Source: Bacteroidota bacterium
Lineage (GTDB): Bacteria > Bacteroidota > Bacteroidia > AKYH767-A > OLB10
Reading direction: 5' to 3'
DNA: 51,178 nucleotides
Assembly (NCBI GenBank): GCA_016721435.1
Contig: JADKIC010000029.1
Location: 1 to 51,178 of the forward strand
Part shown: positions 9,655 through 20,410 of the stretch, in pieces
Numbering within the stretch: the stretch's first letter is position 1
Layout: each line of letters opens with the position of its first letter
Program-made: the position numbers and the translations under genes
The notes under the pieces: model-generated
What the model was told of the DNA's origin: nothing
The model's database searches: none
The model's input: the letters and a program-made list of their open reading frames with translations, nothing else

Positions 9655-10650
9655 GAGATGTCGCCCCTACAGGGCTGGAGGGAGAGAGGGGCTTTCGGGT
9701 TACAGAGATATCGCTCCTACAGGGCTGGAGGGAGAGAGGAGCTTTCGGGTTACAGAGATGTCCCCCTACAGGCTCGAGGGAGAGAGGGGCTTGTTACAAG
9801 AGCCTGGGGGGGGCGGGGGAGGCGGCGGGGGGGCTGGTTACGGGCTGAGGAGAGAGGGGCTTTCGGGTTACAGAGATGTCGCCCCTACAGGGCTCGAGGG
9901 AGAGAGGGGCTTTCGGGTTACAGAGATGTCGCCCCTACAGGGCTGGAGGGAGAGAGGGGCTTTCGGGTTACAGAGATATCGCCCCTACAGGGCTGGAGGG
10001 AGAGAGGGGCTTTCGGGTTACAGAGATGTCGCCCCTACAGGGCTCGAGGGAGAGAGGGGCTTTCGGGTTACAGAGATGTCGCCCCTACAGGGCTGGAGGG
10101 AGGGGCGCTGCGGGTTACAGAGATCGCCCCCTACAGGGCGAGGAGAGAGGGCTTTCGGGTTACAGAGATATCGCCCCTACAGGGCTGGAGGGAGAGGGCT
10201 TTCGGGTCAGAGATGTCGCCCCTACAGGGCTGGGGGAGAGGGGCGCGGGTTACAGAGATGTCGCCCTACAGGGCTAGAGGGAGAGGGGCTGTTTTGCCCC
10301 GCCGAGGGGGGCGGCTGGGGGGGGGGCTTTCGGGTTACAGAGATATCGCCCCTACAGGGCTGGAGGGAGAGAGGGGCTTTCGGGTTACAGAGATGTCGCA
10401 CCTACAGGGCTGGAGGGAGAGAGGGGCTTTCGGGTTACAGAGTATCGCCCTCAGGGCTGGAGGAAGAGGGGCTTTCGGGTTACAGAGATTGCCAGGGCCG
10501 AGGAGAGAGGGGCTTGGGTTACAAGATGTCGCCGGGGGGAGCCCCTACAGGGCTGGAGGAGAGAGGGGCGTTCGGGTTACAGAGATGTCGCACCTACAGG
10601 GCTCGAGGGAGAGAGGGGCTGTCGGGTTACAGAGATGTCGCCCCTAACAG
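9655..10650 (+). repeat. GC-rich 50-bp tandem repeat array, about 19 copies (right array)
   Basis: The clean copies have a 50-base period (TTTCGGGTTA recurs at 9,911, 9,961, 10,011). Each unit reads TTTCGGGTTACAGAGATGTC, then GCCCCTACAGGGCTGGAGGG, then AGAGAGGGGC. Variation is limited to T/A at one GATGTC/GATATC site, GGCTGG/GGCTCG, and many truncated units with G-rich scrambles (around 9,805-9,850 and 10,290-10,330). Long ORFs across it are by-products of the repeat. The TCGCCCCTACAGGG core is the reverse complement of the left array's unit. The scrambled units may reflect poor consensus in a repeat. Confidence 0.9.
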
Positions 10651-10731
10651 TGCTGAGGAGATCAGATGAATTCCCGGCTGACTTTGATGTCGGCACTGTG
10701 GGTTATAAAAAACTAAAGTCGCTCTAAAATA

Positions 10732-10763
10732 AAAAGCCCCCATCTGAGGAGACAGGGGCTTTG
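10732..10763 (-). terminator. Rho-independent terminator of the DUF3127 gene
   Basis: On the minus strand AAAGCCCC (10,756-10,763) pairs with GGGGCTTT (10,734-10,741), with a 14-base loop, followed by a T-rich run (TTTTTATTTT). It lies 17 bases past the stop at 10,780. Confidence 0.8.
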
Positions 10764-10779
10764 ATTGAGTTATGTTTTT

Positions 10780-11157
10780 CTAGAATGGAAGATCGTCTGC
10801 TTCGCCGGATGAGCCTGACATTGGATCTGACATTGCTCCTGCTGCAACAGGTGTATTGTCCATCGGTGTACTTGAGGGTGCAGAACCATCTACTGTAACG
10901 CGCCATGGACGAACATCCGTGTACCAACGACCATTGTATTCGCGTGATTCCACACGGAAATTAATTTTTAAACGGGTTCCGGGTGCAAATGCCTTAAAGG
11001 TACTTACCAGATCGCCCCATGCACTCATACATATTTTCTTTGGATATTGATCTTCCGTTTCAACGATAAAATCTTGCTTCACCCATTGGCCATTTTTGCC
11101 AGTACCCGTTTGCTCCGGAAGTGAATAGAGTAATTTTGCTGTGATTTCCTGACTCAT
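10780..11157 (-). CDS. DUF3127 OB-fold single-stranded-DNA-binding-like protein
   Basis: A 125-residue protein: an OB-fold-like domain (MSQEITAKLLYSLPEQTGTG, then KNGQWVKQDFIVETE, ICMSAWGD and GTRLKINFRVESREYNGRWYTDVRPW) followed by a Ser/Pro/Met-rich linker. It ends in EADDLPF, the acidic tail plus terminal Phe with which single-stranded DNA-binding proteins recruit partners. This matches DUF3127, common in Bacteroidota and thought to bind ssDNA; the exact role is unknown. It lies downstream of htpG on the same strand but about 300 bases away, with its own possible -7 box (TATTTTTG, minus strand, 11,181-11,188) and a strong terminator, so it is probably its own unit. Confidence 0.85.
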   Translation of the reverse strand: MSQEITAKLLYSLPEQTGTGKNGQWVKQDFIVETEDQYPKKICMSAWGDLVSTFKAFAPGTRLKINFRVESREYNGRWYTDVRPWRVTVDGSAPSSTPMDNTPVAAGAMSDPMSGSSGEADDLPF

Positions 11158-11465
11158 AATTATTGCTGTTATTTGATTTTCAAAAATACTGATTTAGACG
11201 GTTTCTACACTTATTTTAACACCGGTTTTTCATTCCTGTAACGGAAATGTTAATAAGTATATTATCACCGAACTGAAGACAAAATTAAAGAGTAGCCATC
11301 GCTTTAGTCGTATATTAAACGTTTATTATCGCTTAGGACAACTAACCTGCTGAATATTAATAAGGTTTAATACTCTACCGAATATTCCGGTAAGAAATTG
11401 ATATTTTAACGCTATACCTAATCACAACTACTCTTATTAAAACTCTGTCCTTCAGCGCCACAAGT
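11158..11465. other. Intergenic region, AT-rich
   Basis: The gap between the end of htpG and the start of the DUF3127 gene. Apart from the TATTTTTG box near the DUF3127 start I see no ORF, repeat or strong hairpin here. Confidence 0.6.
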
Positions 11466-13294
11466 TCATTCATCCTTTCCTAACATCTCCACACTCCTGC
11501 GCATGAAGTTGGACATTGCCTCTCCTTTCAATAAGCCCTGCCCTAATAAGGCAAGATCTATGGCCTGCTGCATGAGTTGCGTCTTCTTCACCGCATTCTC
11601 TTCGGTGAGGATTTTACTCATAAGCGGATGATTATTGTTAACGACAAGATTGTATTGGTCCGGCATTTCTCCCATGAAAGAATACCCTCCGCCGGTTGCC
11701 GACATCTCCTTCATGCGTCGCATAAACTCGGGACGTGTGACCATTACAGGTGCATCCTTTTCTGTTAATGACTCAAAATTTACATGATAGATTTCCTTAT
11801 TTACAACGGATTCAGCAATTTCTTTGAGCGCATTTTGCTGCTCTTCATTAAGTACAGAAATTTTGGATTCTTCCTTGTTGATCAACTTATCCACTGTATC
11901 CGCATCTACTCTGGCAAAACTGCTTCCCTCTAATTTTTGCTCAAGGAAATTTACAAAATGTGTGTCAATCACTCCATCCATCCAGAGCACATCGTATCCT
12001 TTATTCTTTGCTCCTTCTACATAAATATGCTGTTCTTCCGGCTGTGTTGAATAGAGATAGATAAATTTCTTGTCCTTGTCTTCCTGATTCACTTTTACTA
12101 ACTCACGATATTCTTCAAAGGTGAAGTACTTTTTGTCTACATTTTCAATAAACAAAATTTCGCGGCTCTGTCGTAAAACTTCTCTTCACTCAGCATTCCA
12201 TATTTGATAAACACACCTATATCGTCCCACTTTGCTTCGAAATCCGTACGGTTCTCTTTAAATAACTCTTCCAGCTTATCGGCTACTTTTTTCAGGATAT
12301 GATTACTGATTTTTTTCACATTCGAATCACTCTGTAAGTAACTGCGGGAAACATTCAATGGAATATCCGGCGAATCAATAACCCCGTGAAGCAAGGTCAG
12401 AAAATCCGGAACAATTCCTTCTACGGCATCGGTCACAAAAACCTGTTTGCAATAGAGTTGAATTTTGTTTTTCTGCACTTCCAGATTCTTCTTTAGTTTA
12501 GGGAAATACAGTATTCCTGTAAGGTTGAAAGGATAATCCACATTCAGGTGAATCCAGAAGAGCGGTTCTTCTGCAAAAGGATATAGTTCTTTATAAAAAG
12601 CGCGATAGTCTTCGTCCTTTAAGTCAGCCGGTTTCTTCACCCATGCCGGCTCAGTATTATTTATTTTCTCTCCTTCAAATCGAATTTCCACCGGAAGAAA
12701 GCCACAATATTTCTTCAGCAATGTTTTTATTCTGGCGGGCTCAAGAAACTCCGCTGACTCCTCATTGACATTTAAAATAATATCTGTTCCACGGTCCGGT
12801 TTCGGCTCTTTATCGAGCGTATATGACGGACTTCCATCACAGGACCACCTCACCGCATCGGCTTCTTCGGCTTGCCATGACCGTGAGTGAATCTCCACTT
12901 TGTCCGACACCATAAAGGCCGAGTAAAAACCGAGTCCGAACTTCCCAATGAGTTGCGCGGTTGCCTGATCCTTGTACTTATTTACAAATTCTTCCGCACC
13001 GCTAAAAGCAATCTGATTGATGTATTTCTCAATTTCCTCACCCGTCATTCCAACACCACGATCTCTAACCGTTAAGGTCTTTTCATCTTTATTGATGATG
13101 ACTTCAACAAAAAGCTCCCCGGTTTCCACCGGTTTTTCGGCTATCGTATTCAGGGTTTTAAGTTTCTGCGTCGCATCCACCGCATTGGCTACCAATTCAC
13201 GGAGGAAAATTTCATGGTCGCTGTAAAGGAATTTCTTAATAATAGGGAAGATGTTCTCTGTTTGAACATTGATTTTACCGTGCTGTGTGCTCAT
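11466..13294 (-). CDS. htpG: Chaperone HtpG (Hsp90), one frameshift
   Basis: The cytosolic ATP-dependent bacterial Hsp90. The N-terminal ATPase domain shows FLRELVANAVDA (ATP-binding Glu/Asn), VRDRGVGMT, and GLGFYSAFMVSDKV. The middle domain shows EPLFWIHLNVDYPFNLTGILYFPK and DFLTLLHGVIDSPDIPLNVSRSYLQ (catalytic Arg region). The C-terminal dimerisation part continues after a one-base shift near 12,150, joining AAKF to ENVDKKYFTFEEY, and ends FMRRSVEMLGKDE. The total is about 608 residues, slightly short but normal for Bacteroidota HtpG. The shift falls in a TTTTG-rich stretch and is probably a sequencing error. It is divergently oriented from the NRPS-PKS genes. Confidence 0.93.
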
Positions 13295-13393
13295 ATTTTC
13301 AGTTTTCTGCTTATTTTTTTATGGTTTCGGCTCTGCCGATGTCAATTTAGGTGCCAAATGGAAAAACTGACATTTTGACCATTTTTTATCCAC

Positions 13394-13401
13394 TATCTTT
13401 G
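13394..13401 (+). promoter_or_regulatory. Candidate -7 box upstream of the NRPS-PKS operon
   Basis: TATCTTTG matches TAnnTTTG, with TTG at 13,375-13,377 sixteen bases before it (slightly tight). It lies 264 bases before the ATG at 13,665, so a transcript from here would carry a long leader. The rest of the 370-base gap to htpG shows no ORF or clear operator. Confidence 0.45.
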
Positions 13402-13664
13402 TCGTATCATCTTAATACATTTTAATAATTTTACATAGAGAATGCTGCGTCACACCCTGATTTTAATGAAGGAGATCATGGTCATTTTCACGAGCGGTTC
13501 TCTGTCTGCAACTGGATGAACATCTCCGGCAAACCTAAATATAAAAGCCTGAATTATAGAGATAAAACTTCAGAAATTTGCGTAACTTTTATCCTTGAGT
13601 TCTGTATAATGTTAATGAGTAAAAATCACGTAAACAGAAACAATTCACACTTTTAATCCGACAA

Positions 13665-16600
13665 ATGTCCACCTCTAAAACTATACATCAATGGGTCGAG
13701 TTTCGAGCTCAACAACATCCGGAACGTGCTGCTATCCTTCATGATGGCAAAACACTGTCTTACAATGAATTAAACGAACAATCGAACCGTATTGCCCACC
13801 AGCTTTCTGCCCACGGCAATGTGAAAGGTGGTTATGTAGGGATTTGTCTGGAGCGTTCTTCCGACCTAATGGTTGCCATTCTCGGCGTTCTGAAGGCCGG
13901 GGCTGCCTATGTCCCTTTCGATGTGGAATATCCTGCTGAGCGTTTACAGTATATGGCAGAAATCAGTGACATCCCTGTGATGATTACTTCTGATGCGCTG
14001 GGTCGACGTTTACCGAAGGGGTCCTTCGAAGTCCTGGACATTAATAAAGTTAAAACAGAAGGACTTTCGACCAATCCCAATTTAGAAATTGCTGAAAATC
14101 AGCCTGCTTACGTACTTTTTACTTCCGGATCTACCGGATTACCCAAGGGCGTTGTTATGCCTCACCGCGCGTTGGTGAATCTGGTAGACTGGCAAATCAG
14201 CCAAACATCCATTCATGATGAAGGGAGAACTTTGCAATTTGCACCTGTCAGTTTTGATGTTCACTTTCAGGAGATTTTCAGTACCTGGTGTGATGGCGGA
14301 TGCATTTGTTTGATCAATGACGAACTGCGGTTGAATGCACTCGCCTTGTTGAAATTCATTGACGAAAACCGGATTGAGAGATTGTACCTGCCTTTTATCG
14401 CTCTTCAAAGCTTATGTGAACTTTCCAAACATGCGGATTCTACGTTACCCTCACTCAAGGAAATTATTACGGCGGGTGAACAATTGCAGGTAACTCCGGC
14501 GCTCGTTGATTTCTTCAACCGTATTCCGCATTGTAAATTATACAATCATTACGGTCCTACCGAAACACATGTCGTTACCTCGTACCTGTTAGAAGGCACT
14601 CCTGATACATGGCCTGCATTACCTGCTATAGGCAAACCGATTCAGCAGTCGGAAATTTATTTGCTGGATGAAAACGGGAATTTAGTGAAAGATGGTGAAG
14701 AAGGCGAACTCTTTGCCGCCGGTCTTTGCCTTGCTGATGGTTATCTGAAACGCGACGATCTCACCACTGAACGCTTTCTGGAGAATCCATTCCGAAAGGG
14801 TGAAAAAATGTACAAGACCGGTGATCTCGCCAGGCGAATGCCGGATGGAAATATTCTATATCTCGGCCGCATTGACGGACAAGTTAAGGTACGTGGTTAC
14901 AGAATAGAGCTCGGTGAAATAGAAGTAGCTGCAGGACGTTTTGAGTATGTTTCACAGGCTGCTGCCACTGTGAGAGAAGATAAGCCGGGCGAGAAAAAAC
15001 TGGTCGTGTACCTGGTCATGGATCCGGGACATACACTAAACGTTAAGGATATACGCAATTTCCTGCACACCCGCCTTCCTGATTATATGATGCCCTCTGC
15101 TTTTGTTCAGATGGAAGCTCTTCCCCGAACTCCGAGCGGAAAAATTGACCGCCGTAGTCTCCCGAAACCGGACACTAAAAGACCCGAGCTGGACGTGCCT
15201 TTTACAGCGCCGTCATCCCCTTTAGAGAATAACATTTGTTCATTGTGGTCCTCCTTACTCAATATTGAACCCATTGGTACCAAAGATAATTTCTTTGACC
15301 TCGGAGGAAACTCATTGCTCGCACTTCAATTTGTGGCGTACCTGAAAGCGGAATTTGGTATAGACGTATCCGTTATTAAAGTATACCAGCATCCGACAGT
15401 AGCAGGTCTCAGCGCCTCCATTGAAGGAAAAGATACCGGCAAACAGCTTAAAGTTTCCATGCGTGAACGTGCCGCCGCGCGCCATACGAAGGGTGCGAAT
15501 ACTGCGAATGATGCAATAGCCATTGTAGGCATGTCGCTTCGCGTACCGGGTGCGGACACTGTGGAAGAATTCTGGAATAACCTGCGTAATGGCGTTGAAA
15601 GCATCACCTTCTTTAAACCGGAAGAGCTGGATCCGTCTATTCCGAAAGATGTGATTGATGATCCGCAATATGTACCGGTTAGAGGTATAATGAAAGATGC
15701 ATCCGGATTCGATGCACCATTTTTTAATATGAATCCTAATGTAGCGAAGGTAACTGATCCGCAACAACGTGTCTTACTGGAATTGGCCTGGAACGCCCTG
15801 GAGCATGCCGGCCACGCCTCCTCCCGCTATGAAGGCATGATAGGTGTCTTTGCCGGTATGGGAAACAGCACCTACTACCTCAATAATGTACTCCCTAATA
15901 AAACGGCTGTTCAGCGCGTAGGATCTTTCCTCGCCATGACGCAGAACGAAAAAGATTATATCGCCACCCGTATTGCTTATGAACTCAATCTGAAAGGACT
16001 TGCCGTAAGTGTACATACCGGTTGTTCAACCTCCCTTACTGCTATCTCTCAGGCATGCAATGCACTTTGGAACAGAGAGTGTGATATGGTCCTCGCCGGT
16101 GGTGTTGCCGTCACCTCGCCTGTAAACAGTGGTCAGCGGTATGAAGAAGGTGCCATGTTTTCTGAAGATGGCCATACACGAACGTTTGATGCAGGTGCTC
16201 GTGGTACAGTATTTAGCGACGGTGCCGGCATGGTCGTTCTCAAACGCTATGAAGATGCACTTGCTGATGGCGATACCGTGTATGCCTTGGTGCGTGGTGT
16301 TGCATTGAATAACGATGGAGGTGACAAAGGCAGTTTTACAGCGCCCAGCGTTGAAGGTCAGGCCGGAGTGATCAGCATGGCTCAAGCCATGGCCGGCGTA
16401 GATCCGTCTACCATTTCGTATGTAGAAACTCACGGTACTGCGACACCGTTAGGTGATCCCATCGAGATTGAAGGGCTCACCAAAGCGTTCCGCGAACATA
16501 CCTCTGAAAAACAATATTGCGCATTAGGATCGGTAAAGACCAATATCGGACACTTAACCTCTGCTGCAGGTGTGGCCGGCTTTATTAAAACCGCTCTTGC

Positions 16601-19600
16601 CCTTTACCATAAGGAGTTACCTCCCAGTCTTCATTATCAATCACCGAATCCACAAATCAATTTTTCCGATAGCCCCTTCTTTGTCAACAACACACTTCGC
16701 CCCTGGGATACTTCACGTTTACCACGTCGTGCGGGGGTGAGTTCATTTGGTGTGGGTGGTACCAATGCACATGTGATTCTGGAAGAGGCTCCTGTTCCTG
16801 TCCCCTCCGGACCTGCCAGAAGTAAACATTTGCTGCTCTTATCTGCCAAGACTGAAAATGCACTTGCGCAGCGACAACAAGACCTCCGTGAATATGTCCA
16901 TAATAACCCCGGGCTGAACGCCGCCGACGCCGCATTTACCTTACAAACCGGAAGGCATGATTTTGCCCAGCGCTGGTTTGGTGTGGTAAATGATAACGGC
17001 GATGCCACTACGCTACTTGAACAAGGGGATCCTAAACGCAGCTCCCGTCATGTCTTGCAACAGCAGGCCGAGGGAGTTGTGTTTATGTTCCCCGGTCAGG
17101 GATCACAGTATGTAGGAATGGGAACAGCGCTTTACCGTGATGAAATCATCTTTAAAGAAGCTGTTGACCGATGTGCGGCTATCCTGACACCATTGCTGGG
17201 ACGTGATTTAAGAGAATTACTCTTTGCTGAAGAAGGCAATGCAGATGCGGAAAATTTGCTAAAGCAAACTTACTATACACAACCTGCACTCTTCACCATT
17301 GGCTATAGTCTCGCGCAATTGTGGATGAGTTGGGGCATCAAACCGGCTGCTCTCATTGGACATAGTATCGGTGAGTTCGTGGCTGCTACCATCGCCGGAG
17401 TATTTACCGTGGAAGATGCGTTGACGATTGTTGCCGGGAGAAGTAAGCTGATGCAGAATTGTCCGGGTGGCGCTATGCTATCGGTACGCCTGTCCGAAGA
17501 AGCGATACGTCCTTTATTGAATGATAAAATATCCATAGCCGCAGTAAATGGTCCGCAATTATGTGTCGTAGCCGGACCCTATGATGAAGTAGAAAAATTA
17601 CAACGTAAATGGGAAGCGGAAGAAGTCATCTGCAAACCATTGCATACTTCTCATGCCTTTCACTCTCCCATGATGGAGCCGGTTATCGCCCCCTTTGCTG
17701 AGCTGGTAAAAAAGATTGAACTCAAAGCACCGGCTTTACCTATTCTTTCAACAGTCACTACGAAATGGCTCAGTGATGAAGAAACTAAAGATCCTATGTA
17801 TTGGGCAGGACATCTGCGGGCCACAGTTCGGTTTGCAGAAGGGGTGAAAGCTTTGTGGACAGACAAGCCCCGCATGGTCATGTTGGAACTCGGACCGAGA
17901 AATACAGCGACGACATTGGCACGACAACAGGCCATTGATCCGAAATCGCAAAAAGCTATTCCTTCGCTGGGTGATTCATCCCTCAATGATGCTGAATGGA
18001 CAGCATTACTTGGTGCCATAGGTCATTTATGGTTAAATGGAATTTACATAGACTGGAAAGCCTTCTATGCGCTGGAGAACCGGCAACGAACAGCCTTGCC
18101 CGGATATCCTTTTGAGCATAAATCCTACTGGCTGGATCCTCCTGCGCAAACGGAGCTTCCAACCTATTCATCACAAGAAACACAACAAGAAACAATAACA
18201 GAAAACAATTCCGATTTCCAAACTATTGCAGCTATGTCACAACAACGAAAAGAACGATTAGTAAAAGAAATTTCCGATATCCTCGAAGAAGCTTCAGGGA
18301 TGGAACTGGAAGGAGCAGATCGCAACGCCGGATTTGTAGAACTGGGGCTTGACTCCCTCTTCCTGACTTCGGTAGCGTTAACGCTTACCAAAAAGTACGG
18401 TGTGAAAGTAACCTTCCGTCAGTTGAATGAAAGCCTTTCCACACTCAACAGTCTCTCTGATTATTTTGATCAGCAGTTACCACCGGATGCTCCGGCTCCT
18501 GTTGCTGCTCCGGCTGCACCGTCTCAACCGAAGCAAGCCACTGCTGCACCAGTTGCGCAAAATGCTCCGGCATTTAATTTTCAGCCCGTCGCACAGATGC
18601 AAAATACCATTCCAAACGATGGTAGTGTGCAAGCAGTGATCAATCAGCAATTACAGCTCATGCAGCAACAACTCATGATGCTCAGCGGACAAGTACCTGC
18701 AGCAATGCCTCCCGGTCCGGTAGCAGCAGCTATTTCGAATACTCCTCCTCCAACAGCAGCACCTTCTGTGAACGCCACGAAAGATGCCCTCATCACTCCT
18801 GACGAAGAAAAAGAACTGAAGAAGCCTTTTGGTGCTGTGGCGCGTATTGAAAAAGTGTCAACAGTCAGTTCACCGAAAAACAGGTGCAATGGCTGGAAGC
18901 ATTTAAATCAGCCTACGTTCAGAAAACAAAATTATCGAAAGCTTATACACAACAACATCGGCCGCATTTAGCAGACCCACGTGTTGTTACCGGATTCAAA
19001 CCTCATCTGAAAGAGATGATCTATCAGCCGGTGGTCAATCGTTCTTTGGGTTCTCGTATCTGGGATATCGACGGAAATGAATACGTGGATGTGTTGAATG
19101 GATTCGGATCAAATATGTTCGGACATAATCCACCCTTTATCGTGGAAGCCATTAGTGAACAATTAAAACGCGGATATGAATTGGGCCCTCAACATGAGTT
19201 GGCCGGAGAAGTGGCGAAGATGATCTGTGAGCTAACCAATTCTGATCGCGCAGGATTTTGCAATACCGGATCAGAAGCAGTACTCGGTGCAATGCGTATA
19301 GCCAGAACCGTTACAGGCCGATCTACTATAATTAGTTTCAACGGATCCTACCATGGCATCAACGATGAAGTCATTCTTCGTGGAACTAAAAAATTCAAAT
19401 CGGTTCCGGCGGCAGCAGGTATTATGCCTGAATCCGTTCAAAACATGCTGGTACTGGATTACGGCACACCGGAATCGCTCGAAATCATTCGTCAGCGGGC
19501 ACATGAGATTGCGGCGGTCATGGTAGAGCCTGTACAAAGTCGTCGTGCTGATTTTCATCCGAAAGCATTTCTTCAGGAAGTTCGTAAAATTACCAGCGAC

Positions 19601-20392
19601 AATGGTTGCTTGTTGATTTTCGACGAGGTCATTACCGGTTTCCGTACTTTACCGGGTGGAGCACAACAATACTTTGATGTAAAGGCGGATATCGGCACCT
19701 ATGGTAAAGTTGTGGGTGGCGGTATGCCTATCGGGGTTATAGCAGGTAAAAAGGAATATATGGATGCGCTCGACGGTGGCTTCTGGCAATATGGAGATGG
19801 TTCAGTGCCTGAAATCGGGGTGACCTATTTTGCAGGAACCTTCGTTCGTCATCCTTTCGCACTTGCCGCAGCAAAAGCAGTACTCCTTCACATGAAAGAA
19901 AAAGGACAAGCGCTTCAGGAACATCTGAATGGAAATACTGCATGGCTCGCAAAAGAAGTAAACGATTTTGCCGCTTCATTAAATATTCCATTCCATCTCG
20001 TTCACTTCGGATCATTGTTCAAACCTAAGTACGATATTGATCTGCCGAATGCTGATTTAATCTATCTGCTACTTCGTCAGAAAGGCATTCATATTTATGA
20101 TGGGTTCCCCTGCTTTCTAACGGAAGCGCATAGCCGAGAAGATATTGAGTTTATCATCAGAATGTTCAAAGAAGCGTTGTCAGAACTGGCTGATGCCGGG
20201 TTCATTCCGGGTTTTGGCAATAACACTTCTTCCAACGGCGCTTCAATGAATGGCAACGGACAGAAACAGAATGATGCCACTCTGCCTCCTGTTCCCGGTG
20301 CCTTGCTTGGGAAGAATCCGGATGGTACACAAGGCTGGTTTGTACCGGATCCTGCTCGTCCGGGAAAATATCTCAAACTAATGCTTAATTAA
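13665..20392 (+). CDS. Hybrid NRPS-PKS, protein 1: A(Pro)-T-KS-AT-T-aminotransferase (one frameshift)
   Basis: About 2,240 residues. The adenylation domain starts at the N-terminus with no condensation domain, so this is a loading module: FTSGSTGLPKG near 152, SFDVHFQEIF near 196, NHYGPTE near 294, catalytic Lys493 in PSGKIDRR. Pocket residues spell DVQYIAHVVK, the proline code. The first carrier Ser is about 550 (LGGNSLLAL). The KS has Cys787 (HTGCSTS) and His in VETHGTA and NIGHLTSAAG. The AT has Ser1234 (GHSIGEF) and HAFH, the malonyl-CoA signature. The second carrier Ser is about 1564 (LGLDSLF). After a Pro/Ala/Gln linker comes a glutamate-1-semialdehyde-type PLP aminotransferase with its Lys in TYGKVVGGGMPIG (19,706). 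No KR is present, leaving the beta-keto group for transamination, as in mycosubtilin MycA. A one-base shift near 18,865 splits the frame. Confidence 0.92.
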
Positions 20393-20410
20393 TTACTACC
20401 TTTATTAAAT

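Noticed and set aside
9655..10650. CRISPR array
   Set aside because: Units are contiguous with no unique spacers between them, and no cas gene is nearby; the same holds for the 25-bp, 26-bp and TACGAA arrays.
9594..10669. Long plus-strand ORFs (up to 329 residues) across the GC-rich array
   Set aside because: All three frames are open because the 50-bp unit lacks stops; the products are periodic (GLQRCRPYRA-type) with no domain, and units are truncated at random. They are repeat by-products.
15312..18395. Several antisense ORFs of 60-150 residues inside the PKS gene
   Set aside because: The sense strand has intact KS, AT and ACP catalytic motifs over the same bases; the antisense frames show no family pattern.
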